A stretch of 64,000 nt of DNA from contig CAVWNW010000022.1 in NCBI GenBank assembly GCA_963756425.1, positions 1 through 64,000 of the forward strand, in the 5' to 3' direction. The notes below the pieces were generated by a model, which did no database searches, was not told where the DNA came from, and saw nothing but the letters and a program-made list of their open reading frames with translations. Shown here piece after piece: positions 52,439-59,892 of this stretch. Position 1 is the stretch's first letter. Each line of letters starts with the position of its first letter. Position numbers and translations under genes: made by a program. The DNA is from DASQUK01 sp963756425 (GTDB lineage: Bacteria; Actinomycetota; Acidimicrobiia; Acidimicrobiales; VFJN01).

Positions 52439-52531
52439 ATGGAGCCTGCCACCGCGGCTGCCGTCCCTCGTTGGCATCGCCGGTCGCCCACCGACGTCGA
52501 CGGTCCAACCGGGACCCGGGTGTCACCATGA
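52439..52531 (+). CDS. 30-codon leader ORF coupled to the PAP2-kinase-flippase gene
   Basis: ATG 52439 lies six bases after the TACGGT of promoter copy B, the position where a leaderless actinobacterial message would begin. The frame runs 30 codons (starting MEPATAAAVPRW, rich in Ala, Pro and Arg) and its TGA overlaps the ATG of the downstream gene as ATGA. The downstream gene has no Shine-Dalgarno. I infer that translation of this small ORF carries ribosomes onto the large gene. The peptide resembles nothing I know and may have no function itself. Confidence 0.6.
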   Translation: MEPATAAAVPRWHRRSPTDVDGPTGTRVSP

Positions 52532-54945
52532 CCACGGTGGCCGAGCGGGGGCCGCCGGCGACACCCACCGGACCGAGCCGCGACGCCCAGGCCCCACCGG
52601 AGCCGGAGTCCGCCATGCCGATCCGCCGGCATCCCGGCGACGTGCTGCGCGTCGTCGTCGGGGGCGCGCTGCTCGCCGCGTCGGCCGCCATCGCCAGCAC
52701 GGAACGGGTCAGCACCCTCGAGCGCGATCTCTTCCGCCTGGTCAACCACCTCCCGTCAGCACTGGACATTCCCCTCATCGCGGTGATGCAGGCCGGCGCC
52801 ATCGCTGCGGTGCCGGCGTGCGCCGCCGTCGCGCTCGTCACGAAACGTCGCCGCCTCGCCCGGGATCTCGCCGTCTCCGGCACCACGGCATGGCTGCTCG
52901 CGAAGGTGGTCAAGGACTTCGTGAGCCGCGCCCGCCCGGACGTCCTGCTGTCCGATGTCGTCGTCCGCCACGCCGGCACCACCGGCCTCGGCTTCCCGTC
53001 GGGGCACGCAGCCGTGGCCGCGGCGCTGGCCACGGCGGCCGGACCGTTCCTGCCCCGTCGGGCACGCCACGCCACCTGGCTGGTCGTGGCGCTGGTGTCG
53101 GCCGCGCGTGTCTACGTCGGCGCGCACCTGCCGGACGACGTCCTGGGCGGCGTGGCCCTCGGTTGGATGATCGGCGCCGCGTGGCACCTCGCCGTGGGCG
53201 CACCGGTCCGAGGCGTGACGGCCGGCCGAATCGCCCGCGTGCTCGAGGCCGCAGGGCTGGCGCCGTCGACGGTGGTGCCGGTCTATGCCGACGCCCGCGG
53301 GTCGGCGCCGTTCCTCGCCCTGACCACAAGCGGTCGTCGGCTGTTCGTCAAGGCCGTCGACCGCGAGCACCGCAACGCCGACATGCTGTTCAAGCTGTGG
53401 CGGTACGTCGTCCTGCGCCACGTCGAGGACGAGGCGCCGTTCGTCACACCGAAGCAGCAGGTCGAGCACGAGGCGCTACTCCTCCTGCTGGCGGAGCGGG
53501 CCGGCGTGCGGGTCCCCGGCACCGTCACCGGGGTGCAGGCGGGGTCGGGTCCGGCGCTGCTCGTCCTGGAGGACGTGCCGGGCCGGCCGCTCGCGGGCCT
53601 CCAGCCGCGGGCGCTGACGCCGGCGCTGCTGCGCGCCGTCTGGGAGCAGGTGGATCGGCTTCATCATGCGCAGATCGCCCACCGCGACCTGCGCGCCGCG
53701 AACGTGCTCGTCGGCCGCGACGGGCAACCGTGGATCGTCGACTTCGGGTTTGCGGAGCTGTCGGCCAGCGACCGCCGGTTGGCGCAGGACGTCGCCGAGC
53801 TGGTGGCGTCGACCGCCCTCCTCGTGGGTCCGGACCGGGCGGTGGACGCCGCCGTCGACGTCTTGGGGCCTGCTGCCGTCGTCCGGGCGCTCCCGCTGCT
53901 CCAGCCGCTGGCGTTGTCGGTGACTACTCGTGCCGCGCGACGGCACCAGCCCGATGCCCTGGCTGAGCTGCGACGCGTTGCCGCCGACCGCACCGGGGCC
54001 GACGCAGCCGAGCTCGACCGGCTGGCGCGGGTCCGCCCGGTAACCGTGCTATGGCTCGTGCTCGGGCTGTTCGCCGTGCACCTACTTCTGCCCCAGGTCG
54101 GCGAGCTGCACCAGACGCTCGACACGCTCGGGCACGCCCAGGTCGGCTGGCTGGTCGCCGCCGTCGTCATGTCGGCCGGAACGTACGTTGCCGCCGCCGT
54201 GGCCCAGTTCGGGACCGTGACCATGGACCTGCCCCTGGGCCGGACGGTGTCCGCCCAGGTTGCGTCGACCTTCGCCAACCGCTTCACGCCGGCCGGGCTC
54301 GGTGCCATCGGGATCTCGGTCCGCTACCTGGAGCGCTCGGGCCTGTCCCGGGCCGACGCGGTGGGGGCTTCGGCCAGCGGCACGCTCGCCGGGCTCCTTG
54401 TCCACGTACTCATGCTGGTCGTCGCCGGCTTCGTCGTCGGGCACGGCCAGGTCCCGAGTGTTCACCTCCCCGAGGGGTGGCTCGCGCTCGTCGTCGCGGT
54501 CAGCGTCCTGGCGGTCGCCGGGTTCGCCTTCGGAACGATCACCGGGCGCAGGCGGCTGCTGGCACCGATCAGGCGCTCCCTGGGCGCACTGCGCGAGGTG
54601 CTGCACCGCCCGGTGCGAGCGGCCGAGCTCTTCGGCGGCTCGTTCGCCATCACGGCCTTCTACATCGCCGCGCTGCTGTGCGCACTGCATGCCTTCGCCG
54701 GCGGCCTCGGGTGGACGAAGGTGGCGCTCGTGTACCTCGGCGGCTCGGCGGTCGCTGCCGCCTCGCCGACCCCGGGCGGCGTCGGCGCAGTCGAGGCGGC
54801 GCTCGTCGCCGGGCTGACGGCGTTGGGAGCCCCGGCCGGGCCCGCCATCGCCGGCGTGCTGGTGTTCCGGCTCGCGACCTTCTGGCTGCCGATCGCCCCC
54901 GGCTGGTTCGCCTTCCGCCACCTGCGGCGGAGCGGCGCCATCTGA
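52528..54945 (+). CDS. PAP2 phosphatase - kinase - flippase (MprF-like) fusion protein
   Basis: An 805-residue membrane protein with three parts. Residues 30-225: PAP2 phosphatase with KVVKDFVSRARP (126-137), FPSGH (156-160) and SAARVYVGAHLPDD (191-204). Residues 230-500: a soluble kinase-like domain with RRLFVKAVDRE (Lys275), catalytic IAHRDLRAANVL (HRD 385-387) and metal-binding VDFGFAE (405-407). Residues 505-805: seven or eight helices of the lysylphosphatidylglycerol synthase transmembrane (flippase) family, with FANRFTPAGLGAIGISVRYL and STPGGVGAVEA-like ASPTPGGVGAVEAAL. The aminoacyl-transfer domain of MprF is absent. A role in turning over, phosphorylating and flipping a lipid carrier or phospholipid is inferred. 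Start ATG overlaps the leader ORF stop. Confidence 0.88.
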   Translation: MTTVAERGPPATPTGPSRDAQAPPEPESAMPIRRHPGDVLRVVVGGALLAASAAIASTERVSTLERDLFRLVNHLPSALDIPLIAVMQAGAIAAVPACAAVALVTKRRRLARDLAVSGTTAWLLAKVVKDFVSRARPDVLLSDVVVRHAGTTGLGFPSGHAAVAAALATAAGPFLPRRARHATWLVVALVSAARVYVGAHLPDDVLGGVALGWMIGAAWHLAVGAPVRGVTAGRIARVLEAAGLAPSTVVPVYADARGSAPFLALTTSGRRLFVKAVDREHRNADMLFKLWRYVVLRHVEDEAPFVTPKQQVEHEALLLLLAERAGVRVPGTVTGVQAGSGPALLVLEDVPGRPLAGLQPRALTPALLRAVWEQVDRLHHAQIAHRDLRAANVLVGRDGQPWIVDFGFAELSASDRRLAQDVAELVASTALLVGPDRAVDAAVDVLGPAAVVRALPLLQPLALSVTTRAARRHQPDALAELRRVAADRTGADAAELDRLARVRPVTVLWLVLGLFAVHLLLPQVGELHQTLDTLGHAQVGWLVAAVVMSAGTYVAAAVAQFGTVTMDLPLGRTVSAQVASTFANRFTPAGLGAIGISVRYLERSGLSRADAVGASASGTLAGLLVHVLMLVVAGFVVGHGQVPSVHLPEGWLALVVAVSVLAVAGFAFGTITGRRRLLAPIRRSLGALREVLHRPVRAAELFGGSFAITAFYIAALLCALHAFAGGLGWTKVALVYLGGSAVAAASPTPGGVGAVEAALVAGLTALGAPAGPAIAGVLVFRLATFWLPIAPGWFAFRHLRRSGAI

Positions 54946-54958
54946 CGGCCAAACCACC

Positions 54959-55006
54959 AACTTGCCGCAGTTGGCGATGCCATGGCATCGCTAACTGCGG
55001 CAAGTT
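54959..55006. repeat. 48-nt palindromic repeat element, copy 2
   Basis: A near-perfect palindrome: 24 bases either side of 54982/54983 pair throughout, with one G-T mismatch (54973/54992). Arms begin AACTTGCCGCAGTT and end AACTGCGGCAAGTT; the centre is GATGCCATGGCATC. It starts 14 bases after the fusion gene's stop and could act as a terminator there. A diverged copy is at 2514-2561. Confidence 0.85.
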
Positions 55007-55064
55007 CGCTTCCGGTGTGACCCGGGAGCTTGGACTGTCGCCCGTTGTCGGCTTGGCTGGTGTC

Positions 55065-55763
55065 ATGCGAATGGAGCTCGGGTTGCCGGTCGAGTGCTCG
55101 GACGGACGCTGTGGCACGGTCCGCGACCTCGTGGTCGACCCCGGTCGCCGCCGGTTGACGCACATCGTCGTCGAACGCCACGCCCACCTCTCCCACCTCG
55201 TACCGATCGAGGACGTGAAGCGGGCGAGTGCCGACGACGGCGATGCGCTGCGGCTCGACTGCACGGTCGCCGAGATCGAGCGGCGCTACCCGGAGGTCGA
55301 GGAGACCGCCCTCGTGCGCATCGGCGACTGGCCGACGCTCGACGAGGACGACTGGGAGGTCGGCGTGGCGACCGTCCTGTCGGCGCCGTTCTTCGACGCC
55401 GACGGCTTCGAGCTAACCACCACCGCCGCGCCCGCAGCCGACGACCGCCTGCTGATGGCCTACGACCGCATCCCGGCCCATGAGGTGGAGCTCCGGCGGG
55501 GTTCGGCGGTCGAGGCCGCGGACGAGACCTTCCTCGGCCACGTGGACAGCTTCCTCGTCGACGACGACGGACGCATCACGCACCTGGTCCTCGAGCGGGG
55601 CCACCTGTGGCGCCGCCGCGACGTCACGATCCCGATGACGGCGGTGGCACAACTCAGCACGGACAAGGTCCGGCTGTCGCTGAGCCGGGACGAGGTCGGC
55701 GCGCTTCCCGCTGTCCGCGGCCACGGCCACCGCGGGGTGCGCCACCCGGGGACGAGCGCCTAG
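55065..55763 (+). CDS. tandem PRC-barrel domain protein
   Basis: A 232-residue cytoplasmic protein with two PRC-barrel-like halves: residues 2-80 (ELGLPVECSDGRCGTVRDLV, RRLTHIVVERHAHL) and residues 140-215 (RRGSAVEAADETFLGHVDSF, GRITHLVLERGHLWRRRDVT). PRC barrels bind RNA or other macromolecules; in actinobacteria such stand-alone proteins are uncharacterised and often stress-linked. ATG 55065 or 55071 could start it; neither has a clear Shine-Dalgarno. It converges with the MFS exporter. Confidence 0.8.
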   Translation: MRMELGLPVECSDGRCGTVRDLVVDPGRRRLTHIVVERHAHLSHLVPIEDVKRASADDGDALRLDCTVAEIERRYPEVEETALVRIGDWPTLDEDDWEVGVATVLSAPFFDADGFELTTTAAPAADDRLLMAYDRIPAHEVELRRGSAVEAADETFLGHVDSFLVDDDGRITHLVLERGHLWRRRDVTIPMTAVAQLSTDKVRLSLSRDEVGALPAVRGHGHRGVRHPGTSA

Positions 55764-55798
55764 CCAACGCCGGCGCGGATGGCCGCCGCTCGACGGCG

Positions 55799-57535
55799 TC
55801 AGCGTGACCGCTGCCCGCGCGGCGATGGTCGGAACGGGGCCTGCTTGCCATCACCCACCAGAGGGTGAGGGCTGGCCGCCGCCGCGGTCGGGAGTCGGTG
55901 GGCCCGGGGTCCAACGGGGCCCGAGGCGGCCACCTCACCCGCGCCATCGTGCTCGCCGTCCGGAGCGGGGGCGCGCACGTGTGTGCCGTCGACGTCGACG
56001 GATGCACCCGCCCGGGCAGGCAACCAGGCGAGGGCGAAGATGGCGCCGGCCAGCGCCACCGCCACTGCCGCCAGCACGGCTTGGCCCATGGCGTGGACGA
56101 ATGCCTGGTTGGCCACATTGTGGACGGTTTGCGCGGCGCCGCCGCCTAGGTGCCCAGCTACTTCGACGGCGCCGCCCAGCGAATTGCTCGCGGCTGCGGC
56201 CGCGGAGGACGGCAGCCGGGCAATGGCGACGGAGCCGGCGATCGAAGCGTGGTAGCTCGCGCTGAGAATGGTGCCGAGGATGGCCACGCCCAGCGAGCCG
56301 CCCACCAGGCGCGTGGTGTCGTTGACGGCCGAGCCCACGCCCGCCCGCGCCAGGGGTATGGAGCCCATGACCGAGTCGGTGGCCGGCGCCGTCGCCAGGC
56401 CCATGCCGACGCCGAGGATCAGGATCGTGGCGAGGACCAGGCCGTAGCCGCTGGACACGCCGGCGGTCGAGAGGATCGCGAGGCCCGCCGAAACGATGAC
56501 GAGGCCAGTAGTCACCATGACCTTCGTTCCCACACGGGCCGTCAGGAACGGGGTCAGCGGCGCCGTGACCAGGAGTGCCAGCGCAACAGGCGCAACGGCG
56601 AGACCCGCGCGCAGCGGGTCGTAGCCCAGAACGAACTGCAGGTACTGGGTGAGCAGGAAGAGCGTTCCGAACAAGGCGAAGAACACCAGCATGATCGCGA
56701 CGGACGCGCCCGTGAACCGGGGGTTCTCGAAGAGGCGCATGTCGAGCATGGGATGGTCGGTGTGGAGCTCCCATACCACGAACGTGGCGAGCACCACCGT
56801 GCCTATGGCGAATGCCGCCACCACCGGACCGTGCGTCCAGCCCTGTGAAGGCGCCTCGATGATGCCGTAGAGCAGGCCAGCCAGGCCGACGAACGACAGG
56901 ACGGTCCCCGCCGGGTCGAGCCGCCGTGGTGACGGGTCCCGGCTCGTCGGCACCAGGAGCCGCCCAGCCAGCAACGCGACGGCAACCACGGGCAGGTTGA
57001 CCAGGAACACCGACCCCCACCAGAAGTGCTCGAGGAGCCAGCCGCCGGTCACTGGCCCGATCGCGATCCCCAGCCCCGCCACGGCGGCCCACAGGCCGAT
57101 GGCCCGGGCCCGCTCCCGCGCGTCGGTGAACACGTTGGTGAGGATCGACAGCGTCGGCGGCATGATCGCGGCCCCGCCGACGCCCATCACCGCCCGGGCG
57201 CTGATGAGCATGCCCGCGGAGTTGGCGAACGCCGCGGTGATCGAGCCGAGGCCGAAGACGCCGAGGCCCACCTGGAGGGTGCCGCGACGTCCGAGCCGGT
57301 CCGCCAGCATCCCGGCGGTCAGGAGCAGGCTCGCGAACACCAGCACGTACGCGTCGACGATCCACTGTTGCTGGCTCGCCGAGGCTCCCAGCTCCTCGAC
57401 GAGCGTGGGGAGGTCGACGTTCAGGACCGTGTTGTCGATCCCGATGACGAGCAGGCTCAGACAGAGCACCGCGAGGGTCGCCCAGCGCCGACGGTGGATG
57501 GTGGCGGCCGTGCTGGCGGTGGTAGCGGGGTCCAT
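55799..57535 (-). CDS. MFS drug exporter, DHA2 (EmrB/QacA) family
   Basis: A 578-residue transporter with about 14 helices. Motif A is GMLADRLGRRGTLQVGLG, motif C is VAGLGIAIGPVTGGWLLE, and the opening VIGIDNTVLNVDLPTLVEEL is the family's D1 region. The last 70 residues are a polar, Pro/Arg-rich tail. It exports hydrophobic or cationic compounds by proton antiport. Its ATG lies six bases after the TACCGT of promoter copy C, with no Shine-Dalgarno, so the message should be leaderless. Confidence 0.92.
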   Translation of the reverse strand: MDPATTASTAATIHRRRWATLAVLCLSLLVIGIDNTVLNVDLPTLVEELGASASQQQWIVDAYVLVFASLLLTAGMLADRLGRRGTLQVGLGVFGLGSITAAFANSAGMLISARAVMGVGGAAIMPPTLSILTNVFTDARERARAIGLWAAVAGLGIAIGPVTGGWLLEHFWWGSVFLVNLPVVAVALLAGRLLVPTSRDPSPRRLDPAGTVLSFVGLAGLLYGIIEAPSQGWTHGPVVAAFAIGTVVLATFVVWELHTDHPMLDMRLFENPRFTGASVAIMLVFFALFGTLFLLTQYLQFVLGYDPLRAGLAVAPVALALLVTAPLTPFLTARVGTKVMVTTGLVIVSAGLAILSTAGVSSGYGLVLATILILGVGMGLATAPATDSVMGSIPLARAGVGSAVNDTTRLVGGSLGVAILGTILSASYHASIAGSVAIARLPSSAAAAASNSLGGAVEVAGHLGGGAAQTVHNVANQAFVHAMGQAVLAAVAVALAGAIFALAWLPARAGASVDVDGTHVRAPAPDGEHDGAGEVAASGPVGPRAHRLPTAAAASPHPLVGDGKQAPFRPSPRGQRSR

Positions 57536-57541
57536 GGGTCG

Positions 57542-57585
57542 ACGGTACGAAGGGGTGCGTCAACGCTCGCCCGGAGGAAGGTCAA
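57542..57585 (-). promoter_or_regulatory. TTGAC direct-repeat promoter, copy C (MFS exporter)
   Basis: On the minus strand: TTGAC at 57585-57581, TTGAC at 57563-57559, 11 bases, TACCGT at 57547-57542, six bases, then the MFS ATG at 57535. The middle is TCCGGGCGAGCG. It is divergent from copy D. Confidence 0.8.
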
Positions 57586-57598
57586 GGTTCGCTCATCC

Positions 57599-57642
57599 TT
57601 GACGCGACGCCGGGCGATCGTTGACGCGCCGGCGTGGCCACT
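57599..57642 (+). promoter_or_regulatory. TTGAC direct-repeat site, copy D (FtsH fragment), without a good -10
   Basis: TTGAC at 57599-57603 and 57621-57625 with the best form of the middle sequence (GCCGGGCGATCG). Eleven bases further on stands GCCACT where the other copies have TACNNT, so the promoter part looks lost, perhaps with the deletion that truncated the downstream ftsH-like gene. Confidence 0.65.
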
Positions 57643-58052
57643 GCGACCGCGCCGCCGAGCAGCTCGTGTACGGGCACGTGACCACCGGCGCCGAGTCCGA
57701 CCTCGAGCAGGTCACGGCGATCGCCCGCCAGATGGTGGGGCGCTGGGGCATGAGCGACGCCGTGGGGCCGATAACCGTCCTGTCCGGACCTGGCGCGCCC
57801 CGCCTGCCAACGGCGGACGGCCCGTCGCCCGCCACCCTGCAGCTGGTCGACGGAGAGGTTCGCCGCATCGTGGACGACTGCTACGCGGCGGCGCTCGACC
57901 TGCTGAGCGCCAACCGGGAGCGGCTCGACAACCTCGCTCACACCCTGCTGGACCACGAGACCCTCGACGAGGCCGACGCCTACCGGGCAGCGGGGTTCCC
58001 GGCCCCGACCTCACCGATACGGAACCTTGACACGACACCGGTCGATCGCTGA
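57621..58052 (+). pseudogene. FtsH C-terminal (peptidase M41) fragment
   Basis: About 143 codons matching only the end of the FtsH protease: RAAEQLVYGHVTTGAESDLE, AIARQMVGRWGMSDAVGPI, EVRRIVDDCYAAALDLL and LLDHETLDEADAYRAAGF. The transmembrane part, AAA+ ATPase and zinc-binding HEXXH are missing. The only start in frame is TTG 57621, inside the second TTGAC half-site, or internal GTGs. It is therefore probably the remnant of an ftsH gene whose 5' part was deleted up to its promoter. Its stop lies within promoter copy E. Confidence 0.75.
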
Positions 58053-58070
58053 CGGAGCGCTTCCTACATT
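58027..58070 (+). promoter_or_regulatory. TTGAC direct-repeat promoter, copy E (htpX)
   Basis: TTGAC at 58027-58031, CTGAC at 58049-58053, 11 bases, TACATT at 58065-58070. The middle is ACCGGTCGATCG. The htpX ATG is 30 bases further on and has its own GGAGG, so this message is leadered. Confidence 0.8.
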
Positions 58071-58100
58071 GCCGGACGGCGACCGGGTTGGAGGTGACCG

Positions 58101-58970
58101 ATGAGTCGCAACACGACCAAGACCTTCGTCCTGTTGGCCCTGTTGGGTGGGTTGTTCGTGCTCGTGGGCGGCCTCATCGCGCCCCGCGGTGGCGCACTGA
58201 TCGGACTGGCCGTGGGCCTGCTCATCGTGGGCGGGACGTACTGGTTCAGCGCCGGCCTGGCCGTGCGGGCGGCGGGCGCCCGGCGGGTGACTGCGGCAGA
58301 GCATCCACGTTTGGCGGTCATCGTCGCCGACCTGGCCGGGCGCGCTGGCATGCCGATGCCCGAGCTGTATGTGGCTCCGACGGCGCAGCCCAACGCCTTC
58401 GCCACCGGACGCAACCCGCGTCATGCCGCGGTCTGCGTCACGCAGGGCGCGCTGGACCTGCTCGATGACGACGAGCTGCGGGGCGTGCTGGCGCACGAGC
58501 TGTCGCACGTCGCCAACCGCGACATCCTGATCGGCTCGATCGCAGCCGCCATCGCCATGGGCCTCACCCTGGTGGCCCGCATCGCGCTGTGGGGGACGCT
58601 CTTCGGCGGCGGCAGGGGGCGCCGCGGCAACCCGATCGGCCTCCTCGCGATGGCGCTACTGGCGCCGCTGGCGGCCGTGGTCATGCAGATGGCGATCTCC
58701 CGCAGCCGGGAGTTCGAGGCCGATCGATCCGGCGCCGACCTGCTTGGCAGCGGCGAGGCCTTGGCCCGGGCCCTGGACAGGATCGACGCCACGGCACGCG
58801 CCGTGCCGATGCACGTCGATCCCGCCCACGCCACCGCCTACATCGTCAACCCACTCGCAGGGCGTCGGGTGGCGTTCGCCCAGCTGTTCGCCACGCACCC
58901 GCCGACAGCCGAGCGCATCGCCCGCCTCCACGCCGAGACGGCCCGCCTACAGGGGGTGGCCGGCAACTGA
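58101..58970 (+). CDS. htpX: membrane zinc metalloprotease HtpX (M48)
   Basis: A 289-residue protease for misfolded membrane proteins. Two N-terminal helices (residues 9-50), zinc site HELSH at 132-136, two more helices (145-200), and the third zinc ligand in SREFEADRSG (204-208 region). Family landmarks PTAQPNAFATGRNPRHAAV and FATHPPTAERIARL are intact. TTGGAGG precedes the ATG. Its promoter (58027-58070) belongs to the shared direct-repeat set, next to an FtsH remnant, which suggests membrane-stress control. Confidence 0.93.
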   Translation: MSRNTTKTFVLLALLGGLFVLVGGLIAPRGGALIGLAVGLLIVGGTYWFSAGLAVRAAGARRVTAAEHPRLAVIVADLAGRAGMPMPELYVAPTAQPNAFATGRNPRHAAVCVTQGALDLLDDDELRGVLAHELSHVANRDILIGSIAAAIAMGLTLVARIALWGTLFGGGRGRRGNPIGLLAMALLAPLAAVVMQMAISRSREFEADRSGADLLGSGEALARALDRIDATARAVPMHVDPAHATAYIVNPLAGRRVAFAQLFATHPPTAERIARLHAETARLQGVAGN

Positions 58971-59050
58971 ACGTCGTCCCCGGTGCAGACAAACCGATGT
59001 CCGTGCGTGCAGGGTCATAGGCCGAGCCCATACGCCGACGGAACAGTGGG

Positions 59051-59791
59051 ATGAGGTGCCTGGCAGCCGCTGCTGACCCGGTGGCCTCCCATGCGACGAC
59101 ACCGAAGCGCCTGTTGCTGGTCGAGGACGATACGGCCATCGCGCGGCCGCTGGTGCGGGCGCTGGAACGGGAGGGATTCGCCGTCGAGCACCTGGGGGCC
59201 GGCGAGCCCGCGATCCGGCGGGTGGACTCCGAGGACATCGACCTGGTGGTGCTCGACCTGACCCTGCCCGACCTCGACGGGCTGGAGGTGTGCCGGCAGA
59301 TCCGGGCGAGCCATCCGGCGCTGCCGATCGTCATGCTGACCGCCCGTCGCGAGGAGGTCGATGTGGTGGTCGGGTTCGATGCCGGCGCCGACGACTACGT
59401 GGCCAAGCCGTTCCGGGTCGCCGAGCTCGTGGCGCGGCTGCGCGCCCGATTGCGGGTGACGCCCGCCGCCGTAGAGCCGACCGACGGCGACCGTGTGACC
59501 GCCGGCGACGTGCGTGTCGACCGGACCGCCCACCGCGCCTACCTGGGGAGCACCGAGCTCGACCTCACCCCGAAGGAGTTCGACCTGCTGCACCTGCTGG
59601 TCAGCGAGGCCGGGCGCACGGTCGAGCGGACCCGCATCATGCGGGCGGTGTGGGACGAGCACTGGTGGGGCCCGACGCGGACGCTGGACATGCACGTGTC
59701 GGCCCTGCGCCGCAAGCTCGGCGACGACCCCGCGAACCCCCGGCGGATCGTCACCGTGCGGGGCGTGGGCTTCCGGCTCGAGCCGGTCTGA
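59051..59791 (+). CDS. OmpR/PhoB-family response regulator
   Basis: A 246-residue DNA-binding regulator. Receiver domain with acidic pocket VEDD near 24-27, phospho-acceptor Asp69 in VVLDLTLPD, Thr in VMLTARRE and Lys in VAKPFR. The C-terminal winged helix has DLTPKEFDLLHLLVSEAGRT, the recognition helix TRTLDMHVSALRRKLGDD and VRGVGFRLEP. OmpR-family proteins bind tandem half-sites 10-11 bases apart, which fits the TGAC repeats before the surrounding genes. The start is uncertain (ATG 59051 or GTG 59081). The kinase gene follows after about 100 bases. Confidence 0.92.
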   Translation: MRCLAAAADPVASHATTPKRLLLVEDDTAIARPLVRALEREGFAVEHLGAGEPAIRRVDSEDIDLVVLDLTLPDLDGLEVCRQIRASHPALPIVMLTARREEVDVVVGFDAGADDYVAKPFRVAELVARLRARLRVTPAAVEPTDGDRVTAGDVRVDRTAHRAYLGSTELDLTPKEFDLLHLLVSEAGRTVERTRIMRAVWDEHWWGPTRTLDMHVSALRRKLGDDPANPRRIVTVRGVGFRLEPV

Positions 59792-59892
59792 CGAGGGCCG
59801 ATGCCGCGGACCACGCGCGGTGAGGCCACGCACCCGGCGAGCCGACCGGGCGGTGGAAGGCATCGGCCCTCACGAGTCCTTGGAGCATCCGG

